NCBI GenBank assembly: GCA_003645495.1
Contig: QNFK01000004.1
Span: 1 to 20,921 of the forward strand
Origin: Gammaproteobacteria bacterium
Lineage (GTDB): Bacteria; Pseudomonadota; Gammaproteobacteria; Steroidobacterales; Woeseiaceae
Reading direction: 5' to 3'
Length of the DNA stretch: 20,921 nt
Part shown: positions 14,771 through 20,921 of the stretch, piece after piece
Layout of the letters: each line of letters opens with the position of its first letter
Position numbering within the stretch: position 1 is the first letter of the stretch
Position numbers and translations under genes: made by a program
Notes under the pieces: generated by a model
What the model was told of the DNA's origin: nothing
What the model saw: the letters and a program-made list of their open reading frames with translations, nothing else
Database searches by the model: none

Positions 14771-15661
14771 TCAGGGAGAATTTGTCTTGGGCGGACCTAT
14801 TTCGTTGTGCCTGGTATGCACCGGGTCGTGTATCTCCTTCAGTGCCTGCGCCAGTTTCTCTGTCATATAGACAGATCTGTGCTGGCCTCCGGTGCAACCA
14901 AACGCGACGGTCAGGTAGCTGCGATTTACGCTGGCATACTTGGGAATCCAGCGCTTGAGGAAGTCCAGGATGTCGTCATACATCTGTATGAATGCGGGCT
15001 GCGAATCAAGGAATTCGGCGACAGCGGCATCCAGCCCGTTCTGCCCACGCAGCTCGGCATTCCAGTAGGGGTTCGGCAAGCAGCGAAGATCGAAAACGAA
15101 ATCCGCATCGGCCGGGATGCCATGTTTGAAACCAAATGACTGGATCAGTATCGATAATGAATCGATGCTGCGCCCGTCGACGCGTTCCCGTATAGCATCG
15201 GCAAGCTCATAGACGCTTTTATGGGATGTATCAATGACGAGGTCAGCGGCGTTGATAATTTGCCCGAGTAATTCACGTTCAGTGGATATCGCTGCAAGTA
15301 ATTCCATACCGCTATCAGCCAGCGGGTGCCGCCGACGTGTTTCACTGTAACGTTTCAGTAACGTGTCGTCATTCGCCTGCAAATACACGAGGTCCGTCTG
15401 GATGCCAGTGCTTTTCAACTCGGTGATCAGTGCGGGTAACGCCTCGAGATCCTGGCGGCGGTTCCTGGCGTCGACACCAACCGCGATTCGGGTTGCAGAA
15501 TTCTCTCCGGGCTTGGTTACTTCATCGAGAAGATTTTTTAGCAGCGCCGCCGGCATGTTGTCGATACAGTAGTAACCGAGGTCTTCAAGTACGTGCAACG
15601 CGACACTTTTTCCGGACCCGGAAAGCCCGCTTACAATGATCAGCCTTTTTTCGTCCGGCAT
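14771..15661 (-). CDS. rapZ: RNase adapter protein RapZ
   Basis: RapZ binds nucleotides and, in E. coli, guides RNase E to the small RNA GlmZ, controlling glucosamine-6-phosphate synthase. The 296-residue product has Walker A GLSGSGKS (12–19), the following LEDLGYYCIDNMP, and the C-terminal RNA-binding domain with VAFGCTGGQHRSVYM and a His/Arg-rich end. GGAGG lies 7 nt before the ATG (plus strand CCTCC at 15669–15673), a good ribosome-binding site. It is 33 bp after ptsN. The usual next genes in relatives, encoding HPr-type phosphocarriers, are not here; mgtE follows instead. Whether GlmZ exists in this organism cannot be seen in the window. Confidence 0.95.
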   Translation of the reverse strand: MPDEKRLIIVSGLSGSGKSVALHVLEDLGYYCIDNMPAALLKNLLDEVTKPGENSATRIAVGVDARNRRQDLEALPALITELKSTGIQTDLVYLQANDDTLLKRYSETRRRHPLADSGMELLAAISTERELLGQIINAADLVIDTSHKSVYELADAIRERVDGRSIDSLSILIQSFGFKHGIPADADFVFDLRCLPNPYWNAELRGQNGLDAAVAEFLDSQPAFIQMYDDILDFLKRWIPKYASVNRSYLTVAFGCTGGQHRSVYMTEKLAQALKEIHDPVHTRHNEIGPPKTNSP

Positions 15662-15694
15662 TGGATTGCCTCCGAATCGCGTATCCGGTCTATT

Positions 15695-16174
15695 CTACTG
15701 TGCGCTTTGCAATTTGGACACAGGTTGGCCGGCAAACAGGGCATCGTAAAGATCGTTGCTGGTATTTGCGCTACGCAGCCGCGCGCGCATGGCGTCGTCA
15801 CGGAGTAAATCAGTAATCAGGCTAATGTCGGCATAGTCAGCAGCATCGAGCTCTTCGGGAACCATCAGGCCAAACACGAGATCGACGGACTCTCCATCGT
15901 TCGCATCATAATCCACAGGTTCCAGTAGTTTCACCAGTGCCGCACAGCTCTTTTTCAGGCCACTGATACGGCAATGCGGAAATGCAATGCCTTCATTCAG
16001 ACCGGTACAGCCGAGCCGCTCGCGTTCGAACAGTTTCGCAAATACTTCCTCGCTTGCGATATCAGGGTTTGAGCGGGTCAATAATTCACTCAGAATTTCG
16101 AGGGAGTGTTTCTTGCTACGTACGGAAACGTTGCAAAGGACGCTGTCAGGTTTGACTAGGTTTTCAAGAATCAT
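15695..16174 (-). CDS. ptsN: Nitrogen-PTS EIIA protein PtsN
   Basis: PtsN (EIIA-Ntr) is the end phosphate acceptor of the nitrogen phosphotransferase system. It adjusts potassium uptake and other targets according to its phosphorylation. The phospho-accepting His67 lies in GIAFPHCRI, and upstream SKKHSLEILSEL matches E. coli SKKRALEIISEL. From the ATG at 16174 it is 159 residues, close to E. coli (163). A further in-frame ATG at 16228 adds 18 residues (MPGGILGSPETVPLVVTK) that do not resemble the family. Neither has a good Shine-Dalgarno, so the start is uncertain. It sits between hpf and rapZ, as is usual. No partner phosphocarrier or EI-Ntr gene is in the window, so the source of its phosphate lies elsewhere. 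Confidence 0.92.
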   Translation of the reverse strand: MILENLVKPDSVLCNVSVRSKKHSLEILSELLTRSNPDIASEEVFAKLFERERLGCTGLNEGIAFPHCRISGLKKSCAALVKLLEPVDYDANDGESVDLVFGLMVPEELDAADYADISLITDLLRDDAMRARLRSANTSNDLYDALFAGQPVSKLQSAQ

Positions 16175-16270
16175 TTTGGTTACGACCAGCGGCACAGTTT
16201 CGGGACTGCCCAAAATTCCACCCGGCATTACCGCTGATGGTCAGCGGCATACCGGATGTATAACTGTTTA

Positions 16271-16591
16271 TTAGCTGTATTGTCTCTTGTCTGAATCCCG
16301 GGCGTGATGATCGGTATTTTTTTCTTTGTATTTTCTGACCTGCCGATCCAGTTTGTCTACCAGGCCATCAATGGCCGCGTACATACTATCTTCCGTTGCA
16401 TCGGCATAAATATTAGCACCATTGACGCTCACCGTGGCTTCTGCCTTATGCCCCTGTTTCTCCACTGTTAAAATACAATGCACGTTCGTTACCCGGTCGA
16501 AGTGTCTTTCTATTTTTTCGATTTTATTGACGACATATTCTCTCAATGGCGCCGTAACCTCGACATGGTGGCCCGTTACATCTAATCGCAT
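16271..16591 (-). CDS. hpf: Ribosome hibernation-promoting factor, short form
   Basis: HPF binds the small ribosomal subunit and helps form inactive 100S ribosomes during starvation. The 106-residue product is the short type: an S30AE domain with MRLDVTGHHVEVTAPLREYV at the start, KIERHFDRVTNV, and EDSMYAAIDGLVDKLDRQVRKYKEK near residues 67–91, and no long C-terminal dimerisation domain. A polar tail (NTDHHARDSDKRQYS) makes it about 10 residues longer than E. coli HPF. AGGAG lies 6 nt before the ATG (plus-strand CTCCT at 16598–16602). The 158-bp gap to rpoN is the longest in this cluster and could hold its own promoter, though I found no convincing one. Confidence 0.93.
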   Translation of the reverse strand: MRLDVTGHHVEVTAPLREYVVNKIEKIERHFDRVTNVHCILTVEKQGHKAEATVSVNGANIYADATEDSMYAAIDGLVDKLDRQVRKYKEKNTDHHARDSDKRQYS

Positions 16592-16749
16592 AATATTCTC
16601 CTGTGGTCGAACAATGTTGTCAAAAGCTTCCGTACGCTACCTCTCATCCGGCGTGCGGAATCTCTGCTGTCTCTCGTACCTGAGCTTATGGTTCTCCTCG
16701 ACTATTCCAATCAGTTGATATACCTATCCTATCTTGTAATTTGCCTTAA

Positions 16750-18144
16750 CTACCGCGGTTTTCTCACTTTTCGCTCACTTGATGATGCAATTTTCATTGC
16801 TTCCCGGTACTTGGCGACGGTTCGTCGCGCAACCGATATACCCTCATCAGCGAGAAGGTTGGCAATCTTGTTGTCACTCAGCGGTTTTTTGGGATTCTCG
16901 GCGCCGATCAGCTTGCGAATTTTTGCGCGAACCGAGGTCGATGACTGTTCTTCTCCACCTGTCGTGGACAGGTGACTGGAGAAGAAATATTTGAACTCAA
17001 ATACGCCTCGAGGCGTATGCATGTACTTGTTAGTGGTTACTCTGGATATCGTGGATTCGTGCATTCCGATCTCTTCCGCAACGTCTCTTAATACTAGCGG
17101 CTTCATGGCCTCGTCGCCATGCTCAAGAAATTCTTTTTGCCGCGAGACGATACTGGTCGCCACTTTGAGCAGTGTTTCGTTACGAATTTCGAGACTCCGT
17201 ACCAGCCAGCGAGCTTCCTGAAGCTGCGTTCGCAATGCTGCATGTCCACCATTGCCGCGCAGCAATTTGGCGTATTGCTGGTTGACCGAGAGCTTGGGGA
17301 TACCGGAGGCGCTAATCTCAATTTGCCAGCGACCGTCCACTTTGCGAACAAATACGTCCGGAATGACGTATTGAGCGGAGACCGGGCTGACAGCCAGTCC
17401 TGGTTTGGGGTTACAGCTGCGCACCAGCGCCAGTGCGCCATCAAGATCAGCTTCCGAGGTTCTGAGGGTGCGACGGATCTCTCCGTATTCCTGGCTGGCG
17501 ATAAGGTCCAGATGATCCGTTGCCAGTCGCGTTGCTATGTCGAGATGGGGCGTGGTCGGCTCCAACTGCCGCAGCTGCAGCACGATGCACTCTGAAAGCG
17601 TTCTTGCGCCAATGCCGATAGGGTCGAGGCGCTGCACTTTCGTCAGCGCATGTTCGATCTCCTCCAGCGTTACTTCCGCATCTGCGTCGAGGTAGTCACT
17701 CATGCCATCCAGTTCGGCGGTCAGGTAGCCATCGTCATTGATGGCATCGATAAGCACCTCACCGATCAGCGCTTCACGCGGCGTGAAATTCTCGAGTTCG
17801 AGTTGCCAGAGGAGATGTTCACGCAGGGATTGGCCGCTCTGGTCGGCAAATTCCTGTATCGGCCGGCCCTCGCCATTCCAGCCGCCGTCCTGAATGTTGC
17901 CAATAGAGTTCGACTGCCAGCTGTCCTCGGCCTTGATAGTTTCGATTTCAGCCGTGGTTTCGGCGCTGGTTTTAGGAGCGTCCGGCAGGTCCTCCATTTC
18001 CAGCATGATGTTTTCTTCGAGCGCTTCCTGAATCTGCGCGCTGAGATCAAGGACTGGCAATTGCAACAGACGTATCGCCTGTTGCAACTGCGGTGTCATG
18101 GTCAGTGACTGGCCGAGTTTCAGTTGCAGAGTTGGTTTCAGCAT
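16750..18144 (-). CDS. rpoN: RNA polymerase sigma-54 factor RpoN
   Basis: Sigma-54 directs RNA polymerase to -24/-12 promoters that need enhancer-binding ATPases. The 464-residue product has the Gln/Leu-rich region I (MLKPTLQLKLGQSLTMTPQL), an acidic region II (about 48–85), the core-binding region, a helix-turn-helix around LRDVAEEIGMHESTISRVTT, and the RpoN box ARRTVAKYRE at 439–448, complete. No defect is seen. It follows lptB by 113 bp; the neighbouring hpf and ptsN are the usual companions. I looked for -24/-12 promoters (TGGCAC–N5–TTGC type) before genes in the window and saw none with correct spacing. Confidence 0.96.
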   Translation of the reverse strand: MLKPTLQLKLGQSLTMTPQLQQAIRLLQLPVLDLSAQIQEALEENIMLEMEDLPDAPKTSAETTAEIETIKAEDSWQSNSIGNIQDGGWNGEGRPIQEFADQSGQSLREHLLWQLELENFTPREALIGEVLIDAINDDGYLTAELDGMSDYLDADAEVTLEEIEHALTKVQRLDPIGIGARTLSECIVLQLRQLEPTTPHLDIATRLATDHLDLIASQEYGEIRRTLRTSEADLDGALALVRSCNPKPGLAVSPVSAQYVIPDVFVRKVDGRWQIEISASGIPKLSVNQQYAKLLRGNGGHAALRTQLQEARWLVRSLEIRNETLLKVATSIVSRQKEFLEHGDEAMKPLVLRDVAEEIGMHESTISRVTTNKYMHTPRGVFEFKYFFSSHLSTTGGEEQSSTSVRAKIRKLIGAENPKKPLSDNKIANLLADEGISVARRTVAKYREAMKIASSSERKVRKPR

Positions 18145-18257
18145 GGATTAGTGACTGTCAGGCAATTGCATTGGAGTTTCGCCGGCAATTTTGCGTGCTG
18201 GTCTCCTGACTGATATGGAAGCTCCGTCGATTTCAACAAGTGTTTCGCAATTTTGAC

Positions 18258-18983
18258 TCAGAGTTTGAACTCCTGTCCGAGATACACTTCCCGAACATGC
18301 TGATTCTCCAGAATTTCATCGGGAGAGCCGGAGGCGATAAGGGTTCCGTCATTCAGTATATAGGCTCTCGAACAAATTCCGAGCGTTTCTCGCACATTAT
18401 GGTCAGTAATCAGGACACCAATTTTACGGTCGCTCAAATGCCTGATAATTCTCTGGATATCGAGCACCGAGATCGGGTCGACGCCGGCAAAGGGTTCATC
18501 AAGAAGAACAAAGCGCGGATTGGCGGCCAGGGCGCGGGCGATTTCGACGCGGCGCCGCTCACCACCGGAGAGACTGATTCCCAGGCCCGTTCGGACGTGG
18601 CCTATGTGCAATTCATCCAGTAATTGATCGAGTTCCTGTTCGCGACCGGCCCGGTCCAGTTCGCTGCGGTTTTCCAGGATTGCCAGGATATTTTGCTCGA
18701 CTGTCAGCTTGCGAAAGATCGACGCTTCCTGCGGCAGGTAACCCAGTCCCAACGCTGCGCGTTTGTGCATCGGTAACGCTGTCAGGTCCTCGCCGTCGAG
18801 GAGTATCTGCCCCCGATCCGAGGCAATGAGCCCGACAATCATATAGAACGCTGTGGTTTTTCCCGCGCCGTTCGGCCCGAGCAGGCCGACGACTTCACCG
18901 CTCGCAATCTCCAGGGATATGCCTTTGACAACTTCGCGGAATTTGTAGCGTTTTGAAATATCCTGAACACTCAGAATACTCAT
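18258..18983 (-). CDS. lptB: Lipopolysaccharide export ATPase LptB
   Basis: LptB is the cytoplasmic ATPase that, with LptFG, extracts lipopolysaccharide from the inner membrane. The 241-residue product has Walker A GPNGAGKTT (36–44), Q-loop YLPQEASIF, ABC signature LSGGERRRVEIARAL, Walker B RFVLLDEPFAGVDP, and switch His in ITDHNVRETL. All nucleotide-binding motifs are intact. Its ATG overlaps the lptA stop (ATGA, 18983–18980), so translation is coupled. Upstream order kdsC–lptC–lptA–lptB is the standard one. LptF and LptG are not in this window and are usually encoded elsewhere. Confidence 0.97.
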   Translation of the reverse strand: MSILSVQDISKRYKFREVVKGISLEIASGEVVGLLGPNGAGKTTAFYMIVGLIASDRGQILLDGEDLTALPMHKRAALGLGYLPQEASIFRKLTVEQNILAILENRSELDRAGREQELDQLLDELHIGHVRTGLGISLSGGERRRVEIARALAANPRFVLLDEPFAGVDPISVLDIQRIIRHLSDRKIGVLITDHNVRETLGICSRAYILNDGTLIASGSPDEILENQHVREVYLGQEFKL

Positions 18984-19741
18984 GTTTCATCCGCCCCCGG
19001 GTTGTTCGGGATGTCGCCGTCGGTGTCCACATCTTCCGCTTCCGCTGCATCTTGCGGATCGACACCGGGCGTCGATTCTTCTGCCGGACCAGTTGCGTCG
19101 CTCGTCGCCCCGTTTTCGGCCGGAATCAGGCTGCTTGTTTCAGCCGGTGTATAAGTGATTCTTACTTTCGGTTCGCCAGCGCCACCCGACTGCGCATTGA
19201 TGCGCTGTTCTTTGATGTTATAGACCAGGTAGTTGCTGGAAATCTGGTTGCCACCCTCCGTAATCGTCGCTTGCTCCGAAAAAGCGACCACACTGGCTAC
19301 TAAATCATATTCGAGGCGCCCCGCCTCCGCGTACGTGATTTCATCAGTATCGGGTCGCTGCATTTCGAAAGTTGCAGGGCTGCCGGTAATTGTTGCCAGT
19401 TTTAGCTGGTTGCCGGAAAACGTGAGGTCAGCCACATCGCTTTCGATATGACCATTTTCGACGTCAATAATGACGTTGCCGGCAAAATGCCAGACGCTGT
19501 CGTTGAAGTCGAGTTTGCTGGCCCGGCCCTCATCAGCCTGAATACCGAGGCTGCCCTGGGACAGTCGCAGGCCGCGAAACATGAGCATTGAGCTTTTGCC
19601 GTCGTAGTCAGTTGAATCTGCATCCAGCAAAATTGGCAGCACCATTTCTGCATCCTGCGCATTGACAACCGGCGCGTTCAGCAAACACATGACGGTGATT
19701 GCGAACGGCAGTAATAGTTTTTGAATTCGGTTGTTCAACAT
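18980..19741 (-). CDS. lptA: Lipopolysaccharide transport periplasmic protein LptA, with acidic tail
   Basis: LptA forms the periplasmic bridge that carries lipopolysaccharide from LptC to the outer-membrane LptD. The 253-residue product starts with a signal peptide (ITVMCLLNAPVVNA, likely cleaved before QDAEMV), then the OstA/LptA beta-jellyroll domain (about 35–195) with alternating short strands such as HFAGNVIIDVENGHIESDVADLTF. The usual protein is about 175–190 residues. This one has an extra tail, residues 199–253, with 15 acidic and no basic residues and many Pro/Ala/Ser/Thr; it is probably disordered. No Shine-Dalgarno is evident. The stop overlaps the lptB start by 4 nt; lptC ends 32 nt upstream. 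Family assignment is secure by sequence and by position. Confidence 0.93.
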   Translation of the reverse strand: MLNNRIQKLLLPFAITVMCLLNAPVVNAQDAEMVLPILLDADSTDYDGKSSMLMFRGLRLSQGSLGIQADEGRASKLDFNDSVWHFAGNVIIDVENGHIESDVADLTFSGNQLKLATITGSPATFEMQRPDTDEITYAEAGRLEYDLVASVVAFSEQATITEGGNQISSNYLVYNIKEQRINAQSGGAGEPKVRITYTPAETSSLIPAENGATSDATGPAEESTPGVDPQDAAEAEDVDTDGDIPNNPGADET

Positions 19742-19773
19742 GACGGCGATCTACGACATAACTTGCTAAAAGA

Positions 19774-20340
19774 CTACGGCACAAACTTGCCGCTGACATT
19801 GGACTTAAGTTGCAGCCGGTTGTCCTGCAGCAATGCTAGCATGCCGGTAGCGGTCAGACTGCGTGAGCCAATACGAATTTGCACGCGGGTATTGGTTTCC
19901 GCCATGTATTTATTGGGGTCGATTTCGAGTTCCGGCGCGCGTAGTTCAGTGGCTTGTCCCGAGAATCCCTCATTACTGACAGCAACAACATGACCGCTAA
20001 GCTGTAACAACGTCTTGTCCGGGTCGGTATTGCTAATGGTCGCAAGGTCTGCGGTAATCGTCCACGGAACTTCGGCACTGGGCGAGTAGCTGATCCTGAC
20101 GTCGTGTAATTCGACTTCTCCACTGGGTTGTTGCTCGGCGAACTCGGCTTCTATTTCATACAGGAGCTGACCCTGATCATCGGTGCCCAGGATGCGGGCG
20201 GAGCGAATGTAAAAGCCGTCGTTAGCAGAAGTCGCTATGCTTTGCGTAATTTCTGTGGTCTGCAGCGTGCTCGCCACGTACCAGCTACCAATGGCAGCAA
20301 GCAACAACACGATTAAAGCGACTACATTACGTACGCTCAT
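19774..20340 (-). CDS. lptC: LPS export ABC transporter periplasmic protein LptC
   Basis: LptC is an inner-membrane protein that receives lipopolysaccharide from LptBFG and passes it to LptA. The 188-residue product has one N-terminal membrane segment (VVALIVLLLAAIGSWYVASTL, about 5–25) and a periplasmic LptC/YrbK domain. The central strands are IRSARILGTDDQGQLLYEIEAEFAEQ and WTITADLATISNTDPDKTLLQLSGHVVA; the end is TGMLALLQDNRLQLKSNVSGKFVP. The sequence family is weakly conserved, so position between kdsC and lptA is important support. Its ATG overlaps the kdsC stop (TAATG), showing coupled translation. Confidence 0.93.
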   Translation of the reverse strand: MSVRNVVALIVLLLAAIGSWYVASTLQTTEITQSIATSANDGFYIRSARILGTDDQGQLLYEIEAEFAEQQPSGEVELHDVRISYSPSAEVPWTITADLATISNTDPDKTLLQLSGHVVAVSNEGFSGQATELRAPELEIDPNKYMAETNTRVQIRIGSRSLTATGMLALLQDNRLQLKSNVSGKFVP

Positions 20341-20846
20341 TAGTCGCCATTATTGCGATTCGCAAGCAGTGTTTCGCAAACTTCCCGCACGGCGCCGAAA
20401 CCGCCAGCTGCCTTCGTGGTCATGTCGGATTGCGCCTGCACACTGGCAACGGCATTCGCCACGGCAATAGCAAAACCTGCGTGTCGCAGTAATGGCAAAT
20501 CGGGTACGTCGTCCCCGACATAGACGGTTTGTTCGATGGCCACACCCAGCTCACCGATCAGTTCATCGAACGCCGCGACTTTGTCCTTGCAGCCTTGTAT
20601 GACATGCGTCACTCCGAGTTCAGCCATACGTAATTCGACGGCCTTCGAGCTACGACCACTGATTACGGCGACCTCGACTCCCGCAAGCAGCAGCGCCCGA
20701 ATGCCGAAACCATCCTGTGTGTTGAATGCTTTCGACTCACAGCCATCATCTGATAAATAAAAGCGACCGTCTGTAAACACACCGTCGACGTCAAAGGCAA
20801 CCAGGCCTATGTCAGATGGCACATTCCGCTTACCCGGCGTGCTCAC
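20340..20846 (-). CDS. kdsC: 3-deoxy-D-manno-octulosonate 8-phosphate phosphatase KdsC
   Basis: KdsC is a HAD-family phosphatase that releases Kdo from Kdo-8-phosphate for lipopolysaccharide core synthesis. The 168-residue product has the catalytic DxD at Asp19/Asp21 in FDVDGVFTDG, the sequence KAFNTQDGFGIRALLLAGVEVAVISGR, and the acidic motif VGDDVPDLPLL. This is the normal small HAD form without a cap. The start is GTG at 20846–20844, 5 nt after GGAGG. This ribosome-binding site and start lie inside a 30-nt sequence present twice in tandem. A 17-codon upstream ORF overlaps the start. In relatives, kdsD (arabinose-5-phosphate isomerase) is the usual upstream gene; it would lie beyond the right edge. 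Confidence 0.95.
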   Translation of the reverse strand: MSTPGKRNVPSDIGLVAFDVDGVFTDGRFYLSDDGCESKAFNTQDGFGIRALLLAGVEVAVISGRSSKAVELRMAELGVTHVIQGCKDKVAAFDELIGELGVAIEQTVYVGDDVPDLPLLRHAGFAIAVANAVASVQAQSDMTTKAAGGFGAVREVCETLLANRNNGD

Positions 20847-20896
20847 ATTGCCCTCCGATTTGTACAGAGCATGATCGTTTTGCTTGCCTCACTCAC
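20843..20896 (-). CDS. Possible 17-codon upstream ORF of kdsC
   Basis: Starting at the GTG in the outer repeat copy (5 nt after its GGAGG) the frame reads MSEASKTIMLCTNRRAM and stops with TGA at 20845–20843, which overlaps the kdsC GTG. It could be a translated leader peptide that couples to kdsC. It could also be only the tail of a longer upstream frame, since the same frame is open to the window edge. No homology is recognised. Confidence 0.3.
   Translation of the reverse strand: MSEASKTIMLCTNRRAM
20852..20856 (-). promoter_or_regulatory. Shine-Dalgarno site of kdsC
   Basis: GGAGG (minus strand) lies 5 nt before the GTG at 20846 and fixes that start. An ATG two bases farther upstream (20848–20846) is out of frame and followed at once by TGA. 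Confidence 0.75.
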
Positions 20897-20921
20897 ATTG
20901 CCCTCCGATTTGAACAGAGCA

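Larger units (their letters stand above)
20842..20921 (-). repeat. Tandem 30-nt repeat holding the kdsC ribosome-binding site
   Basis: Two copies, 20842–20871 and 20892–20921, differ at one base and start 50 nt apart. On the minus strand each holds AAATCGGAGGGCAATGTGAG: the Shine-Dalgarno GGAGG and a GTG start. The second copy touches the window end, so further copies could exist beyond it. Confidence 0.9.

Noticed and set aside
16592..16640. Promoter for hpf using TTGACA on the minus strand
   Set aside because: The -35 is good, but the 17-bp-spaced -10 would be GAGAAT inside the Shine-Dalgarno, leaving no leader to carry the ribosome-binding site.

Overview
The window is a stretch of gammaproteobacterial chromosome, about 55% GC by eye. 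It is densely coded with conserved housekeeping genes. The order rpoN–hpf–ptsN–rapZ beside kdsC–lptC–lptA–lptB is typical of Gammaproteobacteria. The metK–tkt–gap–pgk neighbourhood recalls pseudomonads and their relatives. No phage, plasmid, CRISPR, rRNA or tRNA gene is visible. A marine or sediment lineage is possible but cannot be shown from this sequence.

Left part (1–8933): metK, missing only its last few codons at the window edge, is divergent from a tkt–gap–pgk run (pentose phosphate pathway and lower glycolysis). A Tat-exported PhoX/DUF839 protein faces pgk and is divergent from pyk. Pyk is a PykA-type pyruvate kinase.

Middle part (9006–14697): a MoxR-type AAA+ ATPase and a CoxE-like von Willebrand A protein form a two-gene unit. 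A signal-peptide-bearing Bcp/PrxQ peroxiredoxin is divergent from a patatin-like phospholipase. An MgtE magnesium transporter follows on the minus strand.

Right part (14771–20921, all minus strand): kdsC, lptC, lptA and lptB (Kdo synthesis and the lipopolysaccharide export bridge and ATPase) lead into rpoN, hpf, ptsN and rapZ. The first four are tightly coupled (TAATG and ATGA overlaps).

The unexplained structure lies in the short intergenic gaps. (a) After pgk and after the VWA gene there are GTAG-headed REP-like hairpins. In each place a compact copy faces a second copy whose loop is about 50 nt long, with another hairpin between them; the two loci are mirror images. (b) A perfect 20-bp-arm palindrome lies at 5811–5853. 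(c) A 193-bp MITE-like element with 17-bp terminal inverted repeats follows the patatin gene and supplies its stop codon. (d) A 19-bp palindrome overlaps the patatin promoter, whose perfect TATAAT sits 5 nt from the ATG and implies a leaderless mRNA. (e) A 30-nt tandem duplication of the kdsC ribosome-binding site and start creates a 17-codon upstream ORF that overlaps the kdsC start. I saw no wholly new multi-gene system. The paired REP architecture and the kdsC leader duplication are the most interesting leads.
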